A DNA stretch of 50,432 nucleotides from an uncultured Eubacteriales bacterium (GTDB lineage: Bacteria; Bacillota; Clostridia; Oscillospirales; CAG-272). Under the pieces are notes generated by a model that had not been told where the DNA came from, made no database searches, and saw only the letters and a program-made list of their open reading frames with translations. A program made the translations under genes and the position numbers. The stretch lies in assembly GCA_934476315.1 (NCBI GenBank), contig CAKSNQ010000010.1, positions 1-50,432 on the forward strand, read 5' to 3'. How positions within the stretch are numbered: position 1 is the stretch's first letter; the number at the start of each line of letters is the position of its first letter. Below are positions 1-7,662 of this stretch, in pieces.

Positions 1-29
1 GCCCCGCTCTCATATGATTTCAATTTGAG

Positions 30-836
30 TTATTTTTTCTCGTCCCACTCCCCGGAATCCGCGGGAAGCAGGCGTTTTTTGTTTCGTCTTGCGCGCATCT
101 TCATCCGGATGCGCAGGAATTTTTTCACAACCGCCTCCGGGCAGAAGGCAAACGGATACGCCGCCGCGCACAGCGGAATCGCCCACAGCACATCCAGAAT
201 GGAGTGCTGCTTGAGGAACACCGTGGAAATGCTGATGAGAATCGTCGTTATCCAAAAGAACACCTGCCATCCCGTTCTCTTACGGAAAAACTCGCTGTTC
301 ATGCCCGTGAAAAGCACCGCCACCGAGCCGATGACGTGAATGGACGGGCAGACATTGGTATTGGTATCGAATGCGTAAAAATCCTCCATAAAGCGCACAA
401 GCACGTTATCTCTGCCCAGCGTCGACAAATCGGGGCGCAGGTTCTGCGCCGTGGGGCAGATGAGATAGACGATCATGGTCACGCTGTATGTAATGGCAAT
501 GAACACCATCATACGGCGGAACGACCGCGGCTCAAAAAGGAGCGTGAAGAAGAGCATCCCGCAAAGAAAGACAAACCAGAACATATACGGGAAAACGAAC
601 CACTCGCAAAAGGGGATCACGTCATCGACCGGGCACCACATATAGAGCCAGTCCCGGTCGGTCCAGATCTGCTCCACAAGGTAGAAAAACGTCCCGTAAA
701 GCGGCCAGTAGAGCAGATACCAAAGGTGCGAAAACTGCGGCGTATTCAGCTTGCTCCAGCGGAACTCGCGGTAAGCCGCAAAGTTTTTCCACAGCGGGTT
801 CTGCGCGTCCCCCGATTTCAGATTCTGCTGTTTCAT
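30..836 (-). CDS. PAP2-superfamily phosphatase/phosphotransferase, membrane protein
   Basis: A 268-residue polytopic membrane protein of the type 2 phosphatidic acid phosphatase superfamily. Motifs seen in order: TAQNLRP near residues 129-135 (motif C1), PSIH at 164-167 (C2, usually PSGH) and STVFLKQHSILD from about 204, giving the motif C3 histidine (H211) and aspartate (D215). The family uses the two histidines to transfer or hydrolyse lipid phosphates at the membrane. The PSIH form of C2 is shared with some inositol-phosphoceramide-synthase-like members, so head-group transfer is possible as well as dephosphorylation of phosphatidate. The start codon overlaps the stop of the upstream glycosyltransferase gene (ATGA), so the two are translationally coupled. 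It is the last gene of a four-gene unit whose other members suggest glycolipid synthesis. The substrate cannot be read from the sequence. The C-terminus is very basic. Confidence 0.85.
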   Translation of the reverse strand: MKQQNLKSGDAQNPLWKNFAAYREFRWSKLNTPQFSHLWYLLYWPLYGTFFYLVEQIWTDRDWLYMWCPVDDVIPFCEWFVFPYMFWFVFLCGMLFFTLLFEPRSFRRMMVFIAITYSVTMIVYLICPTAQNLRPDLSTLGRDNVLVRFMEDFYAFDTNTNVCPSIHVIGSVAVLFTGMNSEFFRKRTGWQVFFWITTILISISTVFLKQHSILDVLWAIPLCAAAYPFAFCPEAVVKKFLRIRMKMRARRNKKRLLPADSGEWDEKK

Positions 837-1972
837 GCCGGCTGTTCCTCCCCTTTCTCCTCCGTGCGGACCAACATATCGTAGATTGCCTGCGCCGCGT
901 CGGTCCGGAAATTCTGCGCCAGGCGCTCGCGCATATCCGCAAGCTGAGCTTCATCCGCCAGAAGCGAGACGCAAAGGTCCGCCAATTCCTCCGGCGTATC
1001 TGCCGTGCGTGCCATACCGCGTTCGGTGAACCAGCGCAGGTTGTACGCCTCGCACCCCGCCACGGCATCCACAAATACCATGGGGAGACGTTTTGCCGCG
1101 CCCTCGGTCACGCTCAGACCGCCGGGCTTGGTCAGATAAAGATCCGCGCTGTCCATGAGCGTCGGGACATTGTTGACGTATCCCAGAATCCGGATGTTCT
1201 CCCGCTCCGCGAACTGACGCGTCAGCTTGTTTCTCAGGCGCTCGTTGGTTCCGCAGACCACCGACAAAACGGTATCGTCCGTCATTTTCACGGAAAGGCG
1301 GGCGGTCATCTCCTCCATCGGTCCGCATCCCATCGAGCCGCACATCATCAAAATGTGCCTGCCCTGCTCGGGCAGTCCGCACGCCGCTCTTGCTTCGGTG
1401 CGGTCGGTACGTGTCAGAAACGCCTGCCGCACGGGAAGTCCCATGCAGAGCAGCTTATCCTCCGGCACACCGCGCATGACAAATTCCTCGGTCAGCGACG
1501 CATCGGGGATAATGAAGCCGTCCATGTTGCACTCCCGCACGATGGGACTGCACGTATAGTCCGTCGCGATAAAATACGCGCGCAGGGCAAGCTCGGGGTG
1601 TTTTTCGCGCAGAGCCGTGACCAGCACAGCGGAGAAAACATGCGGGCAGATGACCGTGTCGTAGCCACCGGCAACCAGGTTGCGGTACAGCTTTTCGGTG
1701 CCCATGGTTAACAGCTTATAGATCTTGGACTTGGACTGGAAGGCGCGGGGATGATTCTCCGCCGCGCGGTAGCCCGAACTGAACACCCGCGGGCAGTGGC
1801 GGTAGATGGTCACATGCCACTTGCAGATCCAGTACGACGCAAAACGGGAAAGAAACGCCAAAGTATCCGCGCGATCGCAGATTTCGTTGTTTTTTTCAAA
1901 TACATCGCGCACTGCCGCCGCCGCGGAATTATGTCCCTCGCCGGTGTTACATGTCAGTATCAGAGTTTTCAT
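833..1972 (-). CDS. Diacylglycerol/MGDG-type glycosyltransferase
   Basis: 379 residues with the two-Rossmann layout of MGDG-synthase and UgtP-like enzymes, which move a sugar from a UDP donor to diacylglycerol or a related lipid. The N-terminal acceptor domain begins with TLILTCNTGEGHNSAA (residues 3-18), the characteristic GxGH-x-SAA loop. The C-terminal donor domain contains MMCGSMGCGPMEE and later DLYLTKPGGLSVTEG, the nucleotide-sugar binding signature. The start at 1972 is chosen because it has a GAGGTG Shine-Dalgarno about six bases upstream and the family N-terminus follows directly; the frame stays open further upstream into the preceding gene. The start lies inside the end of the acyltransferase gene (26-base overlap) and the stop overlaps the PAP2 start. 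Head group and acceptor are inferred, not shown. Confidence 0.88.
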   Translation of the reverse strand: MKTLILTCNTGEGHNSAAAAVRDVFEKNNEICDRADTLAFLSRFASYWICKWHVTIYRHCPRVFSSGYRAAENHPRAFQSKSKIYKLLTMGTEKLYRNLVAGGYDTVICPHVFSAVLVTALREKHPELALRAYFIATDYTCSPIVRECNMDGFIIPDASLTEEFVMRGVPEDKLLCMGLPVRQAFLTRTDRTEARAACGLPEQGRHILMMCGSMGCGPMEEMTARLSVKMTDDTVLSVVCGTNERLRNKLTRQFAERENIRILGYVNNVPTLMDSADLYLTKPGGLSVTEGAAKRLPMVFVDAVAGCEAYNLRWFTERGMARTADTPEELADLCVSLLADEAQLADMRERLAQNFRTDAAQAIYDMLVRTEEKGEEQPA

Positions 1973-2471
1973 ACAGCACCTCGTTTTTATTTTGTTGCAC
2001 ATGCGCCGGGGCGCCCCGCTTGTCAAGCCACAGCGCCAGCCGCACAAAGCGGGGGCGGTTGTAGCGCTGAATCAGAATATACGGAAGGTTTCCGAGTGCA
2101 AACGCGACCGAGACCAGCACGCCGCCCCAGCCGGGCCAGATGCGGACGCAGATAAATCCCGCCGCCATCAGAAGAACGTGCGTCAGCTCCGCCACGCAGG
2201 TCTCACGGGAGAGCACGTGCAGCTGCTCCGCGTCGGCAAGCCCGACAATCCGTTTGGGCACCATATCCGGCAGGATGCGGCTCATGTCCGGCAGTTTATC
2301 CTTCCACTCCCGGATGTTCAGGCGGTCGTAAATCCGCCCGTCGTGCTCAAAGCGCATCGGCTTCCACGGGCGGCGCTCCGGGTGGAACCACCCGCGCGGC
2401 ATCCCCTCCCCCACAAAGTGGGAAAGCACGCCGATCATCGCCAGATAAGCGACACATTTCCAAAAATTCAT
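1947..2471 (-). CDS. CrtO-like glycosyl-4,4'-diaponeurosporenoate acyltransferase family protein
   Basis: A 174-residue protein matching from memory the family of the staphyloxanthin acyltransferase CrtO: a short N-terminal membrane segment (about 5-20), RLNIREWKDKLPD at 50-62, SRETCVAELTH at 88-98, a second hydrophobic stretch (about 99-130) and QRYNRPR at 135-141. CrtO adds a fatty acyl chain to the sugar of a glycosylated carotenoid. No carotenoid genes are visible here. The neighbouring gene, overlapping by 26 bases, is a lipid glycosyltransferase, so acylation of a glycolipid sugar is the likelier role by context. The start at 2471 lies 24 bases after the stop of the upstream DUF308 gene. 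The family assignment is fairly sure; the substrate is inference. Confidence 0.75.
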   Translation of the reverse strand: MNFWKCVAYLAMIGVLSHFVGEGMPRGWFHPERRPWKPMRFEHDGRIYDRLNIREWKDKLPDMSRILPDMVPKRIVGLADAEQLHVLSRETCVAELTHVLLMAAGFICVRIWPGWGGVLVSVAFALGNLPYILIQRYNRPRFVRLALWLDKRGAPAHVQQNKNEVLYENSDTDM

Positions 2472-2495
2472 ACCGTCGAACTCCTCCCGCGTGTC

Positions 2496-3098
2496 TCAGT
2501 GCTCACTCTCAAGGTCGCCGTCCTCCAGCCACTCGCGCATTTTCTTTTTTCTCCGCGACCGGACGCGCACCGTATACGCAGTGAACCAGGCGTTCTCCGC
2601 GCCGATTGCGACCAGCGCCAGCGGCAACATCACCGCCTCGTGAAGCTCCTTGGAATAAAAGGAAATGACCGTCAGAATCCCCGCCGCGCACAGCACCACG
2701 GAGGAAGCGAGCATCGACCGCCACAGCGCCATCCCGAACCGACGGGCGTCCAGCCCGATCTGGAACTTCGTGACGCTCTCCAGGATGGCGAACGCCCCGA
2801 CGGTGGTCGGCAGTGCCCGGTCAAACTCCTCCGGGGACGCGAGGAACAGCGTTCCGAGAATCAGGGCGAACAGCCCCGTCGCCAGATCATACTGAAATGC
2901 GAGGCGATACATGTCGTTGGAGAAGAAGCCAACCAGCTTGGCTCCGCCGACGATCAGGCAGAGGATTCCGATCATAATTTTCTCGACCGAGACAGTAAAG
3001 AGCGGGAAAAACAGCAGGATTCCCATGCCGCACATGACCAGTGCCACCGCAACATTGAGAATTTTCGCCTGGCGCACGATGTCAAAGCTCTTTTTCAC
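2496..3098 (-). CDS. DUF308/HdeD-like multi-pass membrane protein
   Basis: About 200 residues when started at the GTG at 3098, which follows a GGGGGAG Shine-Dalgarno by about eight bases. The frame is open upstream to 3422, but that part only translates the repeat element at 3241-3439 and should not be counted. The protein is mostly hydrophobic, with about six predicted membrane segments arranged as repeated hairpins, short loops and a basic-acidic C-terminal tail. This resembles the HdeD/DUF308 family, whose founder is an acid-resistance membrane protein of unknown biochemical role. It is the first gene of the apparent glycolipid operon, with its own promoter at 3145-3172. I cannot assign a molecular function; a role in envelope stress or lipid transport would be a guess. 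Confidence 0.7.
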   Translation of the reverse strand: MKKSFDIVRQAKILNVAVALVMCGMGILLFFPLFTVSVEKIMIGILCLIVGGAKLVGFFSNDMYRLAFQYDLATGLFALILGTLFLASPEEFDRALPTTVGAFAILESVTKFQIGLDARRFGMALWRSMLASSVVLCAAGILTVISFYSKELHEAVMLPLALVAIGAENAWFTAYTVRVRSRRKKKMREWLEDGDLESEH

Positions 3099-3144
3099 AG
3101 CCGGACTCCCCCTCGGATTCACAAATTTACAAAGTAACATATTT

Positions 3145-3172
3145 ATTATACACATTTTCGGCGTTTTTTCAA
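3145..3172 (-). promoter_or_regulatory. Promoter of the 30-3098 operon
   Basis: On the minus strand TTGAAA (plus 3167-3172) is separated by 16 bases from TATAAT (plus 3145-3150). The start codon of the DUF308 gene lies about 47 bases downstream of the -10 box. It lies between that gene and the repeat element at 3241-3439, so the operon does not depend on read-through from murA. Confidence 0.8.
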
Positions 3173-3240
3173 GTGTCATTTCCCGGTAGCCGCCCCAAAA
3201 CGGCGCAAAAGATGACATTTGGGCAAAATTGCGCAAAAAA

Positions 3241-3439
3241 GGGGCGGTAAAAAACTCTTCTGAGTTTTTTACCGCCCCGACGACATTGGTCTTGGCGGCT
3301 GAACGCCGCCATTTTGCCACCGAAAAAAACAAAAAGCTAAAGATGCGGAGGCAAAAGCGACCAAGATCGCGCAAAAACGCCGGAATCCCGACCGGCATTT
3401 TTGAAGGGGCTTTGAAAAACATCGAGTTTTCACAGCCCC
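3241..3439 (-). repeat. Dispersed structured repeat, copy A
   Basis: About 200 bases bounded by two stem-loops: 3241-3278 (17-bp perfect stem, loop of four) and 3406-3439 (imperfect stem, A-tract arms). A third stem-loop at about 3375-3401 sits next to the latter. The element is homologous to copy B at 40379-40581 in the opposite orientation. Shared blocks include the stretch CATTGGTCTTGGCGGC at about 3284-3299, the GC-rich stem around 3295-3310, and CGACCAAGATCGCGCAAAAA at 3358-3377. In the minus orientation the internal stem shows a U-G pair where copy B has U-A, and a C-G pair where copy B has U-A. Just beyond it, 3438-3460 resembles the start of another partial copy. The rest of the gene-free interval 3099-3522 holds the operon promoter and otherwise nothing I recognise. 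Confidence 0.85.
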
Positions 3440-3522
3440 GACGACAAGGGTCTCGGCGACCTCAATCGTCAAAATTGAAAGAACTGTCACGCAACGCGCA
3501 ACAACTCTTTGATATTCGTCAC

Positions 3523-4797
3523 TCAATTCCCGTCCGCGATCATCCGGATGTCCGCGCCCAGCGACGTCAGCTTGCCGACGATGTCCACATACCCGCGCTC
3601 GATGGTTTCCGCCTCGCAGATTTCGGTCTCCCCGATCGCCGCCAATCCTGCGAGGACCAACGCCGCGCCCGCCCGCAAATCCAGCGACGTGACCTGCGCT
3701 CCGTGCAGGGACGTTACGCCGAGGACGGTCGCCGTAGCGTTGGTATTGTCCACGTTGATCGCGGCGCCCATGCGCCGAAGCTCCTCCACGTAGCCGAAGC
3801 GTTGGGCAAACACCGTTTCGGTCACGCTCCCGGGGTCGCCGCTCGCCAGTGTCAGAAGTGCTGTCAGCTGTGGTTGCATATCCGTCGGGAACCCGGGATA
3901 CGGCTGTGTGCGGACGCTCGCACTGCGGAACGGTCCCGTCCGTGTGACGGTGATGGCGTCGCCGCCCACCTCCACGCCGATGCCCATCTCGCGCAGCTTG
4001 GCGGTGACAGCCTCCATGTGTCGCGGAATGACGTGGCAGAGCGTCACCTCGCCACCCGCCATCGCCGCCGCGACCATATAGGTTCCCGCCTCGATCATAT
4101 CCGGAATCAGCGTGTAGCGACACCCGTGGAGTTCACGGACGCCGCGCACCTTGATGACTGAGGTTCCCGCGCCGATAATGTTGGCACCGCAGGTGTTCAG
4201 AAAGTTGGCGAGATCAACGATATGCGGCTCATGAGCGGCGTTTTCGATGGTCGTCACCCCGTCGGCAAGGCATGCCGCCAGGAGAATATTGACGGTCGCG
4301 CCGACGGAAACATTATCCAGCACCACCTGTGCTCCGTGCAGTCCGCCCGGTGCCTGCGCCGAGACGAAGCCGCCGACCTCCTCGACCGTCGCGCCGAGCG
4401 CGGCAAAGCCCTTGATATGCTGGTCGATCGGTCGCGCACCGAAATTGCACCCGCCCGAAAGCCCAACCCGGGTGTTGCCGTACCGCGCCAGCTCCGCGCC
4501 GAGGAGGTATGTAGAACCGCGCAGGCGGCGCACAAGCGCGTTAGGCGAGCTTCCCTGCCGCACCTCGCGCGTGTCGATCTCCACGACCGTCGGGGACAGA
4601 CGCATCACGCGCGCGCCCATGGTTTCCAGAATCTGAAGTGTCACCTCGATGTCGCCGACGGGAGGAATATTTTCGATCACGCAGACATCCCCCGTCAGGA
4701 TGGTGGAAAACAGAATCGGCAATGCGGCGTTTTTCATCCCGCCGATCTCCACGTTCCCGTGGAGGGGCTTGCCGCCGCGGACAATAATTTTCTTCAT
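3523..4797 (-). CDS. murA: UDP-N-acetylglucosamine 1-carboxyvinyltransferase
   Basis: 424 residues, normal for MurA, which transfers enolpyruvate from PEP to UDP-GlcNAc in the cytoplasm as the first committed step of peptidoglycan synthesis. Lys22-Asn23 lie in GGMKNAALP. The catalytic loop GGCNFGARP carries Cys117, the residue alkylated by fosfomycin in sensitive enzymes, and Asp306 in YPGFPTDMQPQ is the expected general base. The start at 4797 gives the canonical MKKIIVRGG N-terminus and has a GAGGT Shine-Dalgarno about nine bases upstream; the frame is open further upstream without family similarity. It follows hom on the same strand after 200 bases and is followed by the repeat element at 3241-3439. 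No clear promoter is visible in the 200-base gap, so co-transcription with hom is possible. Confidence 0.97.
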   Translation of the reverse strand: MKKIIVRGGKPLHGNVEIGGMKNAALPILFSTILTGDVCVIENIPPVGDIEVTLQILETMGARVMRLSPTVVEIDTREVRQGSSPNALVRRLRGSTYLLGAELARYGNTRVGLSGGCNFGARPIDQHIKGFAALGATVEEVGGFVSAQAPGGLHGAQVVLDNVSVGATVNILLAACLADGVTTIENAAHEPHIVDLANFLNTCGANIIGAGTSVIKVRGVRELHGCRYTLIPDMIEAGTYMVAAAMAGGEVTLCHVIPRHMEAVTAKLREMGIGVEVGGDAITVTRTGPFRSASVRTQPYPGFPTDMQPQLTALLTLASGDPGSVTETVFAQRFGYVEELRRMGAAINVDNTNATATVLGVTSLHGAQVTSLDLRAGAALVLAGLAAIGETEICEAETIERGYVDIVGKLTSLGADIRMIADGN

Positions 4798-4997
4798 AAA
4801 CGCAGACCTCACATAATGAATGATGGCAAACGCCGGGCGCTGAGCTTTTGTCGGGGTCGGGCGCAAAGCGGTCGGCCGGTGCGCCGGGCTCTCCGACGCA
4901 CGACAGACGCAGACTGCCCCGCCCGTTCTCTCTCAACTCTCTGCTGACAGCGTATGCCGCATCGTCGGAATCGGTCACATTTTGGGGCAAAAACCGC

Positions 4998-6194
4998 TCA
5001 CAGCCCAAGGCAACGGTAGCACGCCGTGGGGGGTACGGCAAGCGCCGCGAGCAATTTTTCCAGTGCCGCCCCGGACAAAGGCGCGCTCAGGCAAGCGCCC
5101 CCCCACGCGGCAGTCATTATCGTCTGCAAGTCGTCATGTGCGGGAAGCGTATCCGCGCCCTCAAAGATCAGGGCATAGCGGTACGGGGTCTCATCCGGGG
5201 CGAGCGCACCGTCCGTCCAATGAGGTGCGGTGGTCGCGTCGTAGGGATGAGCGGCAATGTCGATCAGATCGGAGACAACCGCACCCGCCGTCGGCAGTTT
5301 GCCCGCGCCGCGCCCGTAGAACAAGGTCTGCCCCAGCATATCGGTATCCACGAGAATCCCGTTGAACACGTCGTCGATGACCGCGAGCGGGTTGGACAGC
5401 GGGACAAAGCAGGGGGCGACCCACGCGGTCGGTTTTCCGTCCGCCCCGCACGACATGTGCCCGATCAGCTTGACGGCGCCCCGCACGGCGGCGGCGGCTT
5501 CGACGTCGTGGGAGGTGACGGCGCGGATGCCCATGGCGGGAATGTCCGTCGGTGTCGGGCGGATGCCGGTGGACACCGCGGTCAGAATGGCGATCTTACG
5601 CACGGCGTCGATGCCGTCCACGTCCGCCGAGGGGTCGCGCTCGGCGTACCCCTTCTCCTGCGCCTCGGACAGCGCCGTCGCAAACGACACGCCGCCCGTG
5701 CGCATACGGGTCAGGATATAATTGGTCGTTCCGTTGAGGATGCCGTCGATCGAGCGAACACGGTTGGCAGCCATATCGCAGGCAAGCGGGCGGAGGACGG
5801 GAATCCCACCGCCCACGCTCGCCTCAAACAGGTAGCGGACGCCGTGCTGTGCCGCCAGCGCGAGCAGTTCGGTTCCAAAGGTCGCCACGACCTCCTTATT
5901 GGAGGTAACGACGTGCTTGCCCGCCTCCAGCGCCGCGCGCGTGTAGTCGGACGCCGGGTGCGCCCCGCCCATCATTTCGACCACGACGTCCACCTGCGGG
6001 TCGTTCACGATGACCGAAAAATCATGCACGATGCGGTCGGCAAACGGGCTGTCGGGAAAGTCCCGCAGATCGAGAATATACCGGATTTCGATTCCGTCGC
6101 CCGTCGCGTGGCGGATGCGATCCTGATTTTCGGTAATGACCTGCGCCACACCGCTGCCGACGACACCGAAACCAAGCAAAGCTACTTTCAACAT
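4998..6194 (-). CDS. hom: Homoserine dehydrogenase
   Basis: 398 residues. It reduces aspartate semialdehyde to homoserine with NAD(P)H, the branch point to threonine and methionine. The Rossmann motif GFGVVGSGV lies at 8-16, the conserved SNK motif ends at Lys100, GTTNY is at 156-160, and DPSADVDGIDAVRK at 188-201 carries the acidic substrate-binding residues and catalytic lysine. After about residue 340 the Gram-positive enzyme usually has a regulatory ACT domain. Here only a short remnant (PYRYALIFEGAD and about 45 further residues) is present, so feedback control by threonine may be altered. The ATG at 6194 has GAGGT just upstream and is preferred to the in-frame GTG at 6206. It is transcribed from the divergent promoter at 6309-6337. 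Confidence 0.95.
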   Translation of the reverse strand: MLKVALLGFGVVGSGVAQVITENQDRIRHATGDGIEIRYILDLRDFPDSPFADRIVHDFSVIVNDPQVDVVVEMMGGAHPASDYTRAALEAGKHVVTSNKEVVATFGTELLALAAQHGVRYLFEASVGGGIPVLRPLACDMAANRVRSIDGILNGTTNYILTRMRTGGVSFATALSEAQEKGYAERDPSADVDGIDAVRKIAILTAVSTGIRPTPTDIPAMGIRAVTSHDVEAAAAVRGAVKLIGHMSCGADGKPTAWVAPCFVPLSNPLAVIDDVFNGILVDTDMLGQTLFYGRGAGKLPTAGAVVSDLIDIAAHPYDATTAPHWTDGALAPDETPYRYALIFEGADTLPAHDDLQTIMTAAWGGACLSAPLSGAALEKLLAALAVPPTACYRCLGL

Positions 6195-6308
6195 ACTGTA
6201 CCTCACACGGTCGGAGAGCGACCGTTTTCTTTTTCGTCATTTTTCCGATGGAACAACGCGGGGCGCCATGCGCCGGGCGAGGACGCCCGCATTTTTCATT
6301 CTGCGCTT

Positions 6309-6337
6309 ATTGTACCACATTTTCCCGTCCAATGCAA
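6309..6337 (-). promoter_or_regulatory. hom promoter (divergent pair, left)
   Basis: On the minus strand TTGCAT (plus 6332-6337), 17 bases, TACAAT (plus 6309-6314), with TGG directly before the -10 box as an extended -10. Its -35 box is nine bases from the -35 box of the rightward promoter. Both -10 regions lie in a perfect 11-bp inverted repeat (TACCACATTTT at 6313-6323, complement at 6361-6371). Confidence 0.85.
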
Positions 6338-6346
6338 ACAATTTTC

Positions 6347-6375
6347 TTGAAAAAACGAAAAAAATGTGGTAAAAT
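6347..6375 (+). promoter_or_regulatory. Promoter of DUF4364/sigma genes (divergent pair, right)
   Basis: TTGAAA at 6347-6352, 17-base spacer, TAAAAT at 6370-6375, preceded by ATGTGG as in the leftward hom promoter. The start codon of the DUF4364 gene follows about 34 bases downstream. The sequence AATTTTCTTGAAAAA at 6340-6354, overlapping the -35 box, resembles a CodY box but with two central bases rather than one. Confidence 0.85.
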
Positions 6376-6408
6376 AGGCACAGTACTAACCAAAGGAGGG
6401 CGATTACC

Positions 6409-6978
6409 TTGCCAAGTGCTCTGGGCGGCAAACGCAACGTCAAAATTTTTCTTCTGTATCTCATGCGGAACATCGGAATCCCGCTGGATTTCGCCACGCT
6501 CAACGACCTGGTCATGCAGACCGACTACGTGATGTACCTGGATTTTGCCGAATGCTTCCACGAGCTGGCAAACAGCGATCTGATCGAGGCGGTGCCCCAG
6601 CCGGGCGAGGCGCCCGACGCCGGCGAGCAGGACAAAAAATACGTCGTCTCCGCCAAGGGGCGCATGGTCGCGGACGAGCTTCACTCCGACCTGCTCCCCG
6701 TAATTCTGGACCAGAGCCTGCAATGCGCGCTCCGCTATCTGGATTTCAAGCAACGCGACATCCATACCCAGTGCGAGATCTCAAAGCGCCCCGACGGAAC
6801 GGTGGAATTCCGCTGTCACATCCGGGAGGGCGAGCGGCTTTTGTTCTCCACGACCGTCAATGTCGATTCCGTGGCGCGCGCCGAGCAGATGCAGGAGAAC
6901 TTCCGCGCCCGCCCCGAATCCATTTACAAGGGCATGTGGACGCTTTTGTCCGGAAACATCAATTATCTTTTCAGCTGA
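6409..6978 (+). CDS. DUF4364 family protein
   Basis: 189 residues, full length for DUF4364, a family common in Clostridia with a winged-helix-like N-terminal half and unknown function. The start is a TTG at 6409 placed nine bases after a strong AAAGGAGGG. No ATG gives a better fit, so an unusual start codon is likely. The N-terminal 80 residues (NVKIFLLYLMRNIGIPLDFA onward) resemble a DNA-binding fold, and the remainder is a mixed alpha-beta region ending at the sequence INYLFS. It is followed 45 bases later by a sigma factor gene, probably in the same transcript. Its promoter is interlocked with that of hom. A regulatory role is plausible from the fold, but nothing here proves it. Confidence 0.85.
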   Translation: MPSALGGKRNVKIFLLYLMRNIGIPLDFATLNDLVMQTDYVMYLDFAECFHELANSDLIEAVPQPGEAPDAGEQDKKYVVSAKGRMVADELHSDLLPVILDQSLQCALRYLDFKQRDIHTQCEISKRPDGTVEFRCHIREGERLLFSTTVNVDSVARAEQMQENFRARPESIYKGMWTLLSGNINYLFS

Positions 6979-7023
6979 TCCGCACCGCGGGTCGGTAATT
7001 ACAAGTGAAAGGAGGCGTATGCC

Positions 7024-7620
7024 ATGCGCCTGGAAAACAGCGCTGTCCCCCCCCCTCCGTCCGAGCTTCCGGCACTGCTGGAAGCCGCGCGCGCGGGGGA
7101 TCAGAAAGCCTTCGCCACGCTTCTGGCACAATATTCCCCGCTCATCGAGGGACAACTTGCCCGCCTGCGCTCCACCGACCCCGCGCTGACGCGGGAGGAC
7201 GAGCAGGACCTGCGGCAGGAGGCGTACCTGGCGTTCTACCGCGCCCTGATGAGCTACGACACCGCGCAGACGCAGGTCAGTTTCGGGCTGTACGCCAAAA
7301 TCTGCATGGACAACGCGCTTCTCACCGCCCGTCGGCACAGCTTTCGTGCCGAGCCGTTGGATGACGCGGCGCTGGCGGACGTCCCCGGGAGCGACGACGA
7401 CCCGACCCGCCGCCTGCGGGAGGAGGAGGATTTCCGCACGCTGTACCGGGTGGTGGAGGCAACGCTCTCGCCCTACGAGAACAGCATCTGGCAACGCTTT
7501 GTCGCGGGTCAGACTGCCGCGGAGATTGCCGATGCGCTGGGGCAGGACACCCGCTCGGTGCACAACGCCCTGTACCGCATCCGCCACAAGCTCCGCTCCC
7601 GTCTGACCCGCCCCGAGTAG
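7024..7620 (+). CDS. Sigma-70 family sigma factor, SigH-like
   Basis: 198 residues with region 2 (about 20-95, EDEQDLRQEAYLAFYRALMS) and region 4 (about 150-195, LSPYENSIWQRFVAGQTAAE followed by IADALG and SVHNALYRIRHKL), joined by an acidic linker. The region 4 pattern (LSPYE, E-IA-LG, SVHNAL-RIRHKL) is closest to the sporulation sigma factor SigH family rather than ECF factors. SigH directs early stationary-phase and sporulation genes. Because the gene is not in the usual SigH neighbourhood, I leave the symbol open; a paralogue is possible. AGGAGG lies eight bases before the ATG at 7024. It is probably co-transcribed with DUF4364. No anti-sigma factor is visible nearby. Confidence 0.82.
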   Translation: MRLENSAVPPPPSELPALLEAARAGDQKAFATLLAQYSPLIEGQLARLRSTDPALTREDEQDLRQEAYLAFYRALMSYDTAQTQVSFGLYAKICMDNALLTARRHSFRAEPLDDAALADVPGSDDDPTRRLREEEDFRTLYRVVEATLSPYENSIWQRFVAGQTAAEIADALGQDTRSVHNALYRIRHKLRSRLTRPE

Positions 7621-7662
7621 GCGATCGCGCTTCCCTCTCTGTTAACCGTCTCCTGTTTACTA

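Noticed and set aside
3099..3422. Open frame extending the DUF308 protein by about 108 residues upstream
   Set aside because: It translates the repeat element and crosses the promoter; a GTG with a good Shine-Dalgarno at 3098 gives the expected protein.
3241..3439. Repeat copy A as an insertion sequence or a small protein gene
   Set aside because: No transposase; the similar peptides read through copies A and B arise because the DNA is homologous, and the frames have no ribosome-binding sites.
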